Assembly: GCA_030789695.1 (NCBI GenBank)
Contig: CM061142.1
Location: forward strand, 799,107,258 to 799,171,257
Direction of reading: 5' to 3'
From: Scilla litardierei
Lineage: Eukaryota > Streptophyta > Magnoliopsida > Asparagales > Asparagaceae
Length of the DNA stretch: 64,000 bases
Shown: in pieces, positions 1 to 10,417 of the stretch
How positions within the stretch are numbered: position 1 is the stretch's first letter
How the letters are laid out: each line of letters starts with the position of its first letter
The notes under the pieces: generated by a model
What the model was told of the DNA's origin: nothing
Databases searched by the model: none
The model's input: the letters and a program-made list of their open reading frames with translations, nothing else
Position numbers and translations under genes: made by a program

Positions 1-147
1 CGTTGCAGCAGAGGGCACCTGTACCTGTTGGACGTGGAGCGTCTCTCGTTCCACAGAGGCAGGCTTTTCAGCAGGCTGTTCAGCCGCAGAGGCAGGCATT
101 CCTGATGACTGCAGTTGAGGCTGAGGCTGAGGATGAGGTTATTGCAG
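1..147 (+). pseudogene. gag: gag C-terminal segment (Tekay-type), exon 1
   Basis: Reading with codons starting at position 3, the stretch is open and encodes a Gln/Arg/Pro-rich then Glu/Asp-rich segment (VEAEAEDEVIA near the end), as expected between the gag zinc knuckle and the protease of Ty3 elements. Continued unspliced, the frame meets a stop at about 177. A GT at 148 and an AG at 255-256 allow splicing that brings it into the protease frame. The gag start and zinc knuckle are outside the window. Confidence 0.6.
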
Positions 148-256
148 GTAACCCTCAGTCTAGTTGTTTCTTTTCTTAGTTAGTCTTGTTGGTTGGAAAT
201 TGTTGCTTGCTTGTTATGTTTGCTAGAATAGGTTTTGATTGTAGATTGCTTGTTAG
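148..256 (+). other. candidate spliceosomal intron 1 (gag-protease junction)
   Basis: A 109-nt segment beginning GTAACC and ending TTGTTAG lies exactly where the gag and protease frames fail to join. It is T-rich and carries an in-frame TAG. Removing it joins codon position 1 (G147) to positions 2-3 (GC, 257-258), giving a continuous frame into the protease. Splicing is inferred from sequence only. Confidence 0.55.
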
Positions 257-2676
257 GCGTGATTTTGGTTTGCACATTTCTTGCACGAGTCCTCTTCGAC
301 TCTGGTGCATCGATGTGCATTATTTCCCGGAGCTTCGTGGAGAAGCATTCCTTGTCGACTTTCCCTCTTCCCAAGAGTTGGGATATCGTCACAGGAAATG
401 GCGTGATCTCGGTGCATCGTGGTTGCAATTCTTGCCCTTTGGTGGTCTGTGGACGTGAGCTCTACGCTGATTTCATCGTCCACGACATCATCAACTATGA
501 TGCCGTCCTTGGGATGGACTGGCTTGGGAGTTTCTACGCCACGATCGATTGCCGGAGGAAGAAGGCGGTGTTCAAGATTCCAGGCCATCCGGTGTTCGAG
601 TTCAGCCGTGGCAGCAGTTCGCTTAGTCCGGTCAGGTTTCGGGCCAAGCCGGTGGAGATCGTTACTATGCAGATGGAGCAGTGTAGACCTACGATAGTGC
701 GTGACTTCGACGACGTCTTCCCTGAGGAGATGTCACGATTGCCGCCCGATCGAGCTCTCGAGTTTTCGATCGATCTTATTCCGGGAGCGCAGCCTATCTC
801 GAAGGCGCCGTATCGTATGGCACCAGCAGAGTTGGAAGAATTGCGGAAGCAGCTGGACGAACTTCTTCAGAAGGGTTACATTCATCCCAGTGTGTCTCCG
901 TGGGGAGCACCGGTCTTGCTGGTGAAGAAGAAGGACGGTTCGCGTCGCATGTGTGTGGACTACCGGGAGTTGAATGCGGTGACCGTCAAGAATTGATATC
1001 AGTTGCCTCGTATTGATGACATCTTTGATCAGCTTGGAGGATCGAGGGTATTCTCTAAGTTGGATCTGAGGAGTGGTTATCATCAGCTGAAGGTGAAGAA
1101 GGAAGATGTTCCGAAGACAGCATTCAGGACGAAATATCGACACTACGAGTTCGTGGTTATGCCTTTCGGTGTAACCAACGTGCCCGCAGTTTTTATGAAT
1201 CTGATGAATCTGATCTTCTATGACTTTTTAGACAAGTTTGTCGTTATCTTCATTGACGACATTCTGATCTACTCAAAGTCAGAGGAAGAGCATGCTTCGC
1301 ACTTGAGGACAGTGTTGGAGATCTTGAGGAAGCATTGGTTGTATGCTAAGTATTCCAAGTGCGAGTTTTGGCTGGACAGAGTTGCTTTTCTCGGGCATGT
1401 GGTGTCAGGAGATGGTATTTCAGTGGACCCCGAGAAGATCAAGGCTATCAGGGAGTGGCCTGTTCCGCAGTCAGCGTCTGAGATCCGGAGTTTCCTTGGA
1501 TTGGCTGGTTATTACCGGCGGTTCATTAAGGACTTCTCCCATATTGCTGAGCCGATGACCAGACTGACACGGAAGGATGTACCTTTTGTTTGGTCTGACG
1601 ACTGTGAGGAGGCTTTTGGTGTTCTGAAGGAGAGGCTGACGACTGCCCCTGTTCTTGCTGTGCCTGATCGAAGTAGAGGATTCGAGATCTTTTGTGATGC
1701 TTCCGGCAAGGGTCTCGGTTGTGTATTGCATCAGCATAGGCACGTGGTAGCGTATGCTTCTCGTCAGCTTAAGACCCATGAGAAGAATTACCCGACGCAC
1801 GACTTGGAGTTGGCAACAGTCGTGTTTGTGCCGAAGATTTGGAGGTACTTCCTGCTGAGTGAGAGGGTGAAGATCTTCACCGATCATAAAAGCTTGAAGT
1901 ACATTTTTACCCAGAAGGAGCTCAACATGCGACAGCGTCGGTGGTTGGAGCTCATGGCAGATTATGAGATCGATCTGCAGTATCACCCTGGCAAGGTGAA
2001 TGTGGTTCCGGATGCGCTGAGTAGGCTTCCGGCAGTGATGTTGTTGACTTCGCAGTGGAGATTGCAACAGGATTTTTGCGAGTCTGGTATTGAGATTATC
2101 CTTCCTGAAGAGGCCTCTTCGTTGATGTGTATGCAGATACAGTCGATGATTGTGGATAGGATCAAGGCTGGACAGGCTGGAGACCCGAAGTTGGTGAAGA
2201 TACGGGAGCAGGTGGAAGCCGATCTGCGAACTAACTTCTTGATTCATGAGGATGGCTTGTTGAGATTTGGAGCCAGGTTGTGTGTGCCAGCTGGAGACAT
2301 CAGAGAGGAGTTGTTGGTTGAGGCACACAGTTCGCCGTATTCTGTGCATCCTGGTGGCACCAAGATGTATAAGGATCTTCGTCTGAACTATTGGTGGCAT
2401 GGTATGAAGAGGAGTGTGGCTCGGAGTGTAGCCAAGTGTCTGGTTTGCCAGCAGGTAAAGGCGGAGCATCAGCGTACGGCAGGGTTGCTACAACCGCTTC
2501 CGATTCCGGAGTGGAAGTGGCAACACATCACTATGGACTTTGTGACTGGACTGCCTCGGAGTCCGAAGCAGAATGACACGATTTGGGTGATCGTAGACCG
2601 ATTAACCAAATCCGTGCACTTTATTCCTTTCCGAGTAGGACAGTCCACTGAGAAGCTAGCGAGGAGATATATGGAG
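257..2676 (+). pseudogene. pol: pol: protease, RT, RNase H, integrase N-terminal part (Tekay-type)
   Basis: This is the catalytic polyprotein of a Ty3 retrotransposon. The protease has the FDSGAS active-site motif near 290-310. RT follows, with [16 protein letters not shown] near 1078 and the catalytic FIDD at 1249-1260. RNase H has [13 protein letters not shown] near 1681 and TDHKSLKY near 1881. Integrase has a His-His-Cys-Cys zinc region (2320-2460, ending CLVCQQ) and the first catalytic Asp in [10 protein letters not shown] (2527-2556). An in-frame TGA at 994-996 stands where related elements have Arg before the YQLPRIDD segment, consistent with CGA to TGA decay at a methylated CpG. The frame stays open from 997 to 2721; the last 45 bases are judged intronic because conserved integrase sequence stops at 2676 and resumes at 2748. 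Confidence 0.9.
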
Positions 2677-2747
2677 GTAAACTCCTTTTACCTTCCATTT
2701 CTATTTCTTTTCCCTAGTTAGATAGTGATGTAACGTGAATCGTGCAG
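2677..2747 (+). other. candidate spliceosomal intron 2 (inside integrase)
   Basis: A 71-nt insert starts GTAAAC right after codon GAG (2674-2676) and ends CGTGCAG at 2747. It is pyrimidine-rich, contains stops, and is not a multiple of three. Removing it at phase 0 restores an uninterrupted integrase core into [21 protein letters not shown]-type branch-point candidate lies at 2731-2734. Confidence 0.65.
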
Positions 2748-3656
2748 GAGATCATACGACTTCACGGAGTCCCTGTGAGTATCGTGTCAGACAGAGACAC
2801 GAGGTTCACGTCTCAGTTTTGGCAGAGTCTGTAGAAGAGCTTGGGTATGAGTCTGAGTTTCAGCACGGCGTACCATCCGCAGACGGATGGCCAGTCCGAG
2901 AGGACGATTCAGATCTTGGAGGACATGCTGAGGGCGTGCATGTTGGACTTCAGGGGATCTTGGGAGGATCATCTCCACCATGTTGAGTTTGCCTACAATA
3001 ACAGCTACCAGGCGAGTATTGGCATGGCACCTTTTGCCGCGCTATATGGGAAGAAATGTCGATTGCCACTGAGCTGGGATGACATTGGAGACAGGGAGCT
3101 GTTAGGACCTAAGATGATCGTGGAGACAGTGGACGTTGTGAGGAACATACGGGAGAAGCTGAGGATGGCTCAGGACCATTTCAAGCATTGGGCTGATGCT
3201 AAATGGCGTCCTTTGGAGTTTCAGCCAGGTGACCATGTGTTCCTGAAGATTTCCCCGAATCGAGGAGTGATTCGCTTTGGGAAACGAGGGAAGCTGAGCC
3301 CGAGATATATTGGACAGTTTGACATTCTGGAGAGAGTTGGCGAGGTAGCCTACCGCTTAGCCTTGCCGCCATCTTTGGAAGGAGTTCACGATGTCTTCCA
3401 TGTGTCGCAGCTTCGTCGGTACATCAGCGATCCATCTCATGCTGTGGATTTCTCGGAGATCACCGTTTGCCCTGATCTGACGTATGACCAGCAGCCAGTG
3501 CAGATTTTGGACAGGCGTCAGAAGTCACTCCGGAACAAGACAGTCGATCTTGTTAGGGTGATGTGGCGACACGGCTCGCCAGGAGAGTCTACTTGGGAGA
3601 GAGAAGATGAGATGAGAGAGCGATACCCACTTTTGTTCCCTGACACGCGAGTGTGA
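2748..3656 (+). pseudogene. pol: integrase C-terminal part and chromodomain-like tail (Tekay-type)
   Basis: This segment supplies the second catalytic Asp ([13 protein letters not shown], near 2780-2815) and the catalytic Glu (TDGQSERTIQ, near 2883-2912), then the integrase C-terminal domain (FQPGDHVFLKISP near 3220). The last 60 or so residues (PVQILDRRQKSLRNKTVDLV near 3496, then WEREDEMRERYPLLF) match the chromodomain-like tail of chromoviruses, which is thought to guide insertion into heterochromatin. A TAG at 2832-2834 interrupts the frame where related proteins have Gln or Glu, consistent with a C to T change of CAG. The frame ends with TGA at 3654-3656. Confidence 0.85.
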
Positions 3657-3660
3657 GGAA

Positions 3661-3696
3661 ATTCCGAGGGCGGAATTTTTCTTAAAGTGGGTAGGA
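3661..3696 (+). other. polypurine tract region (Tekay-type)
   Basis: ATTCCGAGGGCGGAATTT is followed by AAAGTGGGTAGGA, immediately before the LTR start TGTAAC at 3697. This is the plus-strand priming site for Ty3 reverse transcription. The same ATTCCGAGGACGGAATT...GGGTAGGA block precedes the LTRs at 26309 and 30936, linking those elements to this lineage. Confidence 0.75.
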
Positions 3697-3979
3697 TGTA
3701 ACGACTGGTTTTTGTCTGTGTTTTGTCTATTATATATATATTATGGTTGTTCTTTTCCTTGTGTGCTTTTCCCCTGTTGGACGTTTTCTTCTGATCTTCT
3801 ACCTTCCGTTGCATATCTTGATGGGCTTGGAGTAAGTACTTTTACGATGAGCTTCATAGCGTCCATATCTTATAGCTAGGAGGATCTTAGAAGCCATAGG
3901 AATCTTCCCGAAGCTTCGCGCTTCAATTCGAGACTTTTCATGACTCTTAGTTGGTTCGAATAGGAGAACCAACCAACTA

Positions 3980-4475
3980 GATTGCAATCTAGTCGGCCGG
4001 TAACTCTTCAGGAACTGACTAGTTCCCCTTGATTATTTCAGCTGAGTTACTGTTTCCCCTTAGTCGGTCTAAGCACATCCATCGACCGACTAGTTGCGAA
4101 ACTAGTCGGTTAGAAATTCTTCTCTGACCGACTAATTCTGAGATCCTTCTTACAGTCGTGTTACTGTTTACCGTTAGTCGGTCAAAGAACAACTATCGAC
4201 CGACTAGTTGAGAAACTAGTTGGTTAAAGTTTCTTCTCAGACCGACTAACTCTCAGTACATAATTGTCTATCATATTCAACCCTTAGTCGGTCAATGAAT
4301 ATTCACCGACCGACTAATTCCCAAACTAGTCGGTTGACGAACCTTCACAGACCGACTAAATCTGCCTACCCTGTACCGACCCTGTTCACTGTTTGTCTTT
4401 TAGTCGGTCTCAGTTGGATGACCGACCGACTAGTTCCAAAACTAGTCGATCGACCACTCTTCACTGACCGACTAA
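3980..4475 (+). repeat. inverted-repeat array, core TTAGTCGGTC / GACCGACTAA (Tekay LTR)
   Basis: Four complete units start near 4057, 4172, 4285 and 4398, at 113-115 bp spacing, with a divergent partial unit from 3980. Each unit reads TTAGTCGGTC - spacer - GACCGACTAGTT - 4-6 nt - AACTAGTCGGTT - spacer - GACCGACTAA, so it can fold as two hairpins. The array ends about 50 bp before the TATA-like sequence. Homologous units occur in the SIRE-like LTR at 60768-61297. Confidence 0.9.
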
Positions 4476-4522
4476 CATGCCCAGAAACACTAGGTTAAGT
4501 TGTAGCTGCCGCTTTTTATTTT

Positions 4523-4530
4523 TATTTAAA
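4523..4530 (+). promoter_or_regulatory. TATA-like box of the Tekay-type LTR
   Basis: TATTTAAA lies just downstream of the inverted-repeat array and upstream of a C/T-rich leader, the expected place for the LTR promoter. It is a weak TATA match; the call rests mainly on position. Confidence 0.4.
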
Positions 4531-6316
4531 CCATATACGTTTTCACTTCTTCTCTCACTTTTCTTAGCCGATTTTCTTCCCCAATCATCCCCCAACCTTC
4601 CTCTTGCCTTTCCTTATCCTCTTGTGCTCCCTCTCACCTCCATTGCACCGACAACCACCCCGTAGCCGCCGGTCGACCCTAAAACCCCAAATTCTCTTTT
4701 GCTCCAATTTTTCCCCTACATTCTCCATTCTCCAGATCTGTTATATCTCAGCCGCCAGGAGATCTTTTCAGCCGTAGTCTTCCTGGGATCGCTTCTTCCG
4801 TTGCCGTGCTAAGTCGGTTTTGGCGATGGCAATCCGGATACGTCGAGATCTTCTCCTACCTGTAGATTCGTAGGCGTCTTCGATCTTCGTTTCTTCCGCT
4901 TCTTATACTGTTAGTGATCTACCTTTAATCTTCCCATAACCCACACTATAATTTAGAAAACCTAATAAAAATGGATGACTAGACGTTGTAGGATTCCAAT
5001 ACAAATCTGGATTAGATCATTCAAATCTGATTTTCTGCTTTGGCCATAACAGCGAACCCATTTCCCCGTAGAGTAGCGATTTTGAGACGAACTCTCGTCG
5101 ACCGTCATCACCGGAACCAGGCAAGTGAAACTTGCCAACCTTGTTTTAGGCCATGCATTAGGCCATTTCCTTACTTTTAGCGTGAAAGAGACTAGACCGT
5201 TAAATGATAGCGGTCTAGGCGCAATTTCAAGTTCTAGCTTGACGACGAAGCTAGAACTGCCTTTGTCATGTCATGCATTTGCCTGCCACGTTTAATTTCT
5301 TTATCGATACGCATTTTTATTTGAATATCTGCCATGCATTCGCATTCCTTACTTGTCATCTGATTTGCATGTTGCATCGTAGCACACGCTACAAAATCCT
5401 TGTACAATCCGTGTTTCCGGCTAGGCACCTGCTACGCGGGCATAACCCTACGCCATACTTGTTAAAAACACTTCCTGGCTCGTGATCCAGAAGCGAGCAT
5501 TCCGTGTTCGGGGGTAAGGCCCTGGCTCGATACACGTGGAGGGGTAGGGATAAACGGTCACTTGAGCGTAAGAGTTGGCCAGTACAGCCTCTCTAGCCAA
5601 AGGGCGGAATCTCTGTGCACGACATGCTTACTATACTTGTACTTGTCCTTGTGAATGTATACTTGTTTTCCTTGTCATGTTCTTGCTTCCATGTCATGTT
5701 TAATCCTTGCCATGTCATACTTGCTGTTTTTACTTATTTGCTGCACATCTTATATATATGCCATGTCATGCACACTTTAGAATTGCTAGGTTGCTTTTAC
5801 CTTCCATTTAGTTTCCTTGCACAAAGTCTTGTAGACTTTGCTGACATGTGCCCCTTCTCTTTGGGTGTCGCATGTTAGTTGCTGAGCCAGAGTCCGCAGT
5901 TGAGGGCGGGGAGTTCGTGGAGTTCGTGCCTGATTCCGTTGCTGACGTGGAGTACGAGGACACCGGTGACCAGTCCTAGTGTTCTTTCGTCGTTTTTCCT
6001 TGCTAGTCTGTTGTTAGCTTGTCGGTGAGCAACACCATCTTTTGTTGGATGTTTCTTTGTTGGCCATGCTGGGCCTTTCTTTAGACTCTGTTGTTAGCCT
6101 GGTGGCTTTTCTGGTTGTTGAAAATTTTATCTGGACTTTGAGATTTATAATTTATTATTATTCGTCTCTTTCTATCATTGTTATCTTTGTTCCGATTCGC
6201 ATTACAGGGACCTTACGTGGTTATTCCAGACGCTTTACAGGCTGGAGTCTCACAGCTCCCAGCCTGAGCGGGCCTCGTCATGCCTCGCCTCCATTTTAGG
6301 GAAGCGGGTCGTGACA

Positions 6317-6689
6317 CTAATGAATGGCAAATTCTCCATCACTTTGACTTAGTCTTCCTTTGAGTATTTGTGAGAGTGCCACTACTGAAAAACACTTAGC
6401 ACACACATCAAATCGTTCATACACGATTGTTATCATCAAACACGAAGTCATTGATCGTTGTATCCAACTACACATTGTATCCAACATGTTCTACTGCTAG
6501 AAAGTGGGAGAGAAAGTCGTCACATCCCACTATTTCATGCCACCAAAATCAGGAAAATAAGGGTCACAGCTCACGTTCCACAAATTTGAGTAATATCAAA
6601 CACTTATTATAGGGAGACATCCACATATTTGCGGAACACTTGCGGCAAAGAAATAAATTTCAGATGGTTGCGTATTGTTGAACCGACAT
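6317..6689. other. non-coding, nothing recognised
   Basis: This stretch follows the LTR end. I see no conserved protein segment, repeat or RNA gene in it. Confidence 0.5.
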
Positions 6690-7375
6690 CAATCAAACGA
6701 CCCCTTGAAGAAATTTCAGAAATTATACCTCCCTCGCAGATCATAAACCAAACGACGCAAGAGGAAACTCTCCTCACTGACAGCAAGACGCCTAGGGCAC
6801 TTCCGATGATTCACGAAGAAGTGGATATATTTCGACAACCCAAATAGGCTCCAGCTACCTAAAATTCATGTAGATATTTTTCGGGTGTTCGCACAAATGC
6901 ATCATGAAACAGTGAAGGAAGCAGCGAAGGAAGAAGAGAAGGACTTGATAGCAGAAATTATACCTCAGTCGAAGATCAAAAGCCAACAGCCACAAGATTA
7001 GAAGCCTAGGGCACTCTCGACGATTTGCAAAGAAGGGGATCAAAGTCGGCAACCCAACAAAGGCTCCACCTTTCTGACGAAGGGAAGGATGCAACAATTT
7101 TTTGGGTTTTCGCACACAAAGGCAACAACAACCATCGACTGAAGCAGCAAAGGAAGAAGCGACGGAGTTGTTTTGTGAAGTTATACCTCAATTGAAGATT
7201 TGAAGCCAACAACCACCAGATCTGAAGCGTAGGGCACTCCCGACGAATCAGAAGAAGGGGATCTCAGACGGCAACCCAACACATGCTCCATCTTCGACTG
7301 TTCATCTCAGAGATTTTTAGGGGTTTCACACAAGCCAACAACAAGCATCGACTGAAGAAGTGAAGGGGAGATGGA
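6690..7375. repeat. tandem repeat, about 230 bp x 3, unknown
   Basis: Three diverged copies are marked by TTATACCT followed by GAAGAT-like sequence at about 6721, 6956 and 7180, then AAG-CTAGGGCACT-like, GGCAACCCAA and GGGTTTTCGCACA-like blocks. Spacings are about 235 and 223 bp. No copy keeps a clear reading frame with a recognisable domain. Confidence 0.7.
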
Positions 7376-7726
7376 GGAAGGCAGCGAATGGGAGATGTTG
7401 GTGATGGTGATAACACCAAGTGGGATCCACCCGATGGATGGGATCCAGCGTAATCCATGCAAAACATGGAGATTTCTTTAGTCGAGAGGAATCCCAAATT
7501 TCCTCTCCACGTCAGCTAAGATTTACTCACCCACTTTCTATCTTCCGAATAGACTCGAAGAAAGAAAGAGAGAAATGGATGCTACATTGGTATTTTACCA
7601 CTTTCTCTCCTACTTTCTAGCAAATGAACATGCCCTTAATTAGAAATGTAGTTGGGTCCCCTAGGTCCGGGTTATGGAATCTCACTCAAATCTCCAATCA
7701 AATTTAGAGCGGAGTCCTTTTAACTA
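7376..7726. other. non-coding, nothing recognised
   Basis: AT-rich sequence before the Helitron-like units, with no supported feature. The last base before the first unit is A, as required for Helitron insertion at AT. Confidence 0.4.
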
Positions 7727-8175
7727 TCTATTATATAATTGAGGATTTTTTGGAATCTTTGTCATACATGGCAGTTTTGTCCTGGTCATATTTTGGGTTG
7801 CTGACTGGGACGCTGACTATGATAATGAAAGTGTTTGTATTTTAGAGGGAATACTTTGAATTGTATTTAGGGGAGAACTTTACAATTTGAGACAACATCA
7901 CATTTATAAAATTTGAAATTTGAAATTTTGTCTTAGTCACAAGTTGACTATGACAAACGATTGGCCATGGTCGTGCCACGTCATCCCGGTGGGGGCCCAG
8001 TGGGGGATGGGTGGGGTTCTAGGCTTGGGTTTGGGGTGGGTTATTGGTGATTTTTTTTTGAGTTTTAGTCCATGCTTTTCCTCCTTTTGCCCCCTGACCC
8101 TCCTCACATACACACCCACGCTTTTTTTGCTTTGGCGACCGCTTCACTCTGCATTTGCGTCCGGGCGACGACTAG
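7727..8175 (+). mobile_element. Helitron-like non-autonomous unit A (449 bp)
   Basis: The unit starts TCTATTATATAATTGAGG after an A and ends GACGACTAG. The TC start and CTRR end (here CTAG) are Helitron hallmarks. A short stem CGTC-cgggc-GACG lies just before the end; this is weaker and closer to the terminus than the canonical hairpin. It encodes no protein. It abuts unit B head to tail. Confidence 0.6.
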
Positions 8176-8657
8176 TCTATTATATAATTGAGAACCTTTG
8201 TCCTATTAGGATAAACCCAATAGGATAAAGGATTGGCATATGCTTTGCCACCTCATTATGGTTGGGGGCCACTTGGAAGTGTGGTGGGATTTTGGGCTTG
8301 CTTTGTGGTGTGGCTTTGGGAAGTTGGGTTAAATGCCTCCACATTCACTTGAATTGCAAGCTTGCCATTGAGATTGTTACATTGTGCCCTCCCAAAGGTT
8401 TTTATGCAATTTAGCACATGCTTTTCCACCTTTTACCCCACATCCATTCCGATGATTTACAAGTTTCCCATTGGGAATTTCGCGCTTTGCCCCCCAAAAG
8501 TTTTTTTGCAATTAAACCCCTAAATTTCCCCCTTTTAACCCCCGATGATCCCCACACACCCACCCACACTTCTCATACCTTTTCAATTTCGCATGTGCAC
8601 CGCATCCTTTCGGTGATGTTTTTTGCTTTATGCACTTTGTGCATGGGTTATTTCTAG
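8176..8657 (+). mobile_element. Helitron-like non-autonomous unit B (482 bp)
   Basis: It starts TCTATTATATAATTGAGA directly after the CTAG of unit A and ends TTTCTAG. A perfect 6-bp hairpin ATGCAC-TTT-GTGCAT (8630-8644) stands 9 nt before the CTAG (8654-8657), the textbook Helitron 3' arrangement. No coding content. Confidence 0.7.
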
Positions 8658-8845
8658 TCTATATAACAAAGGAGGACTTTGATGTGATGTTTGTCCCACT
8701 AGGAGAAACCCACTAGGGCAAACAATTGGCCAAAGGTTTGCCAACATGGAATGATTGGGCCCTCTTAGGATGCGTGGGATTTTGGGCTTGCTTTGGAGTA
8801 TGGCTTTGGGGTGTTGGATTAAATGCCCCCCCACATAGTTTATAC
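8658..8845 (+). mobile_element. Helitron-like unit C, 5' fragment
   Basis: It starts TCTATATAACAAAGGAGG right after the CTAG of unit B. The body (GGATTTTGGGCTTGCTTTG, then GGATTAAATGCC) matches unit B, but similarity fades near 8845 and no 3' hairpin or CTRR end is seen. Confidence 0.55.
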
Positions 8846-9776
8846 CTTCGAAGTTATCGGCAATATGTTGTTATTGGACCACATCGTTGCATGCAATTCT
8901 ACAGTTGAGCTTGAAAATAGTTCAAAGAGCAGATATGTTACCATATGACAACGTTTTCTAGGGATATAGAAGCATTGCAGTGGTTGCTGAACTACCAGTG
9001 CGTTTTGAGGTTAAATTGAGTGCATACAACCTCTCGAAAGGCCAATTGGTAGAGCTGTTGTATTTGGCCACGAAATGGCTTTATGACTCAACAACTGCTA
9101 GAATGTATCTGTGTGCATTAGCCACAATATGGCTAATTCAGCAACCACTGCAGTACTATCATGCTTCTCCGCATTCACCTCCTCCAACTACCAGTTGTTT
9201 TCGACACCAAGGTTATTGCTAATGCACCTACGACCTCAACCATAACCATTACCGTTTCCCCTCTACTTCTGCACATCTCCTCAATATCACCGCCAAGTTC
9301 TTATTACTACCCAACCCTTTTCCTGATCATGACAGTGGTCCGAATCTCAACATGCCCAACTTGATGGGTATAGGCTTAGTATCAGTAGTTGTTGCCATAG
9401 CTTTATGATTCGTACAACTGCCGTGACTAAGAACCTACCCAACAAGATCGGTTCTGATTAGTTTATCATTCTAGTTTTTAATCAATATATCTTACTTAAT
9501 GCACGCTTGGTAATCTAATTTTGCTCTTTTTTTATTGTAGTCTAGATTTGTTGATTACTTTGTTGGATCAGCACTACACTGGGTAGAACAGCAGGGCTAC
9601 AACTAAAGGATCACCTCTCTTGAGTATGAATTCGTTTATCTCTACATGGACATCATGTACGATACCATTTTACAACTTAATTATATCTAAACTTTGATGT
9701 TTTTGGAATAATTAAGATTAAAGTATATGTGACATTAATCACCCCCTCTCCCCCCCACGCACACATATCATCTAAA

Positions 9777-9778
<2 letters not shown>
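8846..9778. other. non-coding, nothing recognised
   Basis: No conserved reading frame or repeat was identified. The stretch is AT-rich with C-rich patches near 9745. Confidence 0.4.

Positions 9779-9848
<70 letters not shown>
9779..9848. repeat. (AT)n microsatellite, 70 bp
   Basis: Thirty-five uninterrupted AT repeats. Confidence 0.98.
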
Positions 9849-9850
<2 letters not shown>

Positions 9851-10059
9851 CAACCCAGAAAAATCCCCAGCCCCCTCCCCCTGCCTTCGGCTTAGGAGGG
9901 TAAGGTGAGAGCCTGGCCAAGACTATGCAAACTGGGGGGTGACCGCCGTGCCCCCAACGGCCCCCGGATAAGTCTGAGAGGGGAGATGTAGCCCCAGGGT
10001 AAATAATTCCACAACAAATTCCACAACAATTACCAAGTCACAGCGGCTATAGGCCTCGA
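9849..10059. other. non-coding flank of the copia element
   Basis: C-rich sequence with no recognisable gene. The last five bases, CTCGA (10055-10059), are the likely left target-site copy of the copia element. Confidence 0.4.
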
Positions 10060-10324
10060 TGTAGGATCTTGACAAAACAAGGATGTTAGGATCGAATAAT
10101 AAAGTCGAGACTTACGCTTGCGTATGCGGCACCGTAATCTCGGAACTTCGCCCTCGGATTCGTCACAACGGTCGATACTTCGTCACGGAGGATCGAAGCA
10201 GAGTTTCACCGCCTAAATCTCTAACTAGAAGAGGATTTTAATGGAAGGGAGAAGAAGAACATAAGATGACTTATGCAAACTTATTGCATGGAAAGTGTGG
10301 TATGAATGCCTTACCCTTGGGTCC

Positions 10325-10332
10325 TATTTATA
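10325..10332 (-). promoter_or_regulatory. TATA box, copia LTR
   Basis: TATAAATA on the minus strand, about 85 bp downstream (in element sense) of the palindrome array. The same box is at 17702-17709 in the promoter-active 5' LTR. Confidence 0.65.
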
Positions 10333-10417
10333 GGCTTTAGGGGTGGTTATTGTAGGAAATAACCAATTATAAGCTTATTAGCCTATATTAGCACATTCAT
10401 TTATCCTCTTCTTCATT

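Larger units (their letters stand above)
1..6316 (+). mobile_element. Ty3/gypsy chromovirus (Tekay/Del type), 3' part
   Basis: The 5' LTR and most of gag lie left of the window. What remains reads gag C-terminus, protease, reverse transcriptase, RNase H, integrase, chromodomain-like tail, polypurine tract and a complete 3' LTR, all on the plus strand. The order PR-RT-RH-IN and the C-terminal chromodomain-like segment (about 3480-3650) place it among plant chromoviruses; the LTR ends TGTAACGAC...GTCGTGACA and the tract before the LTR suggest the Tekay/Del lineage. It is defective: one nonsense codon in RT and one in integrase. No TSD can be checked because the left end is missing. Confidence 0.9.
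3697..6316 (+). repeat. 3' LTR, Tekay-type element (2620 bp)
   Basis: The LTR starts TGTAACGAC right after the polypurine tract and ends GTCGTGACA, an inverted repeat with one mismatch. It is transcribed left to right. U3 contains the inverted-repeat array at 3980-4475 followed by a TATA-like box at 4523. The rest (4530-6316) has no supported gene. Small open frames within it are not conserved domains. Confidence 0.85.

Noticed and set aside
1471..2469. 332-codon minus-strand frame inside the Tekay pol
   Set aside because: It is the antisense shadow of conserved RT, RNase H and integrase sequence.
4295..4665. Short plus-strand frames across the Tekay LTR array
   Set aside because: They consist of translated inverted repeats and T-rich leader, without conserved domains.
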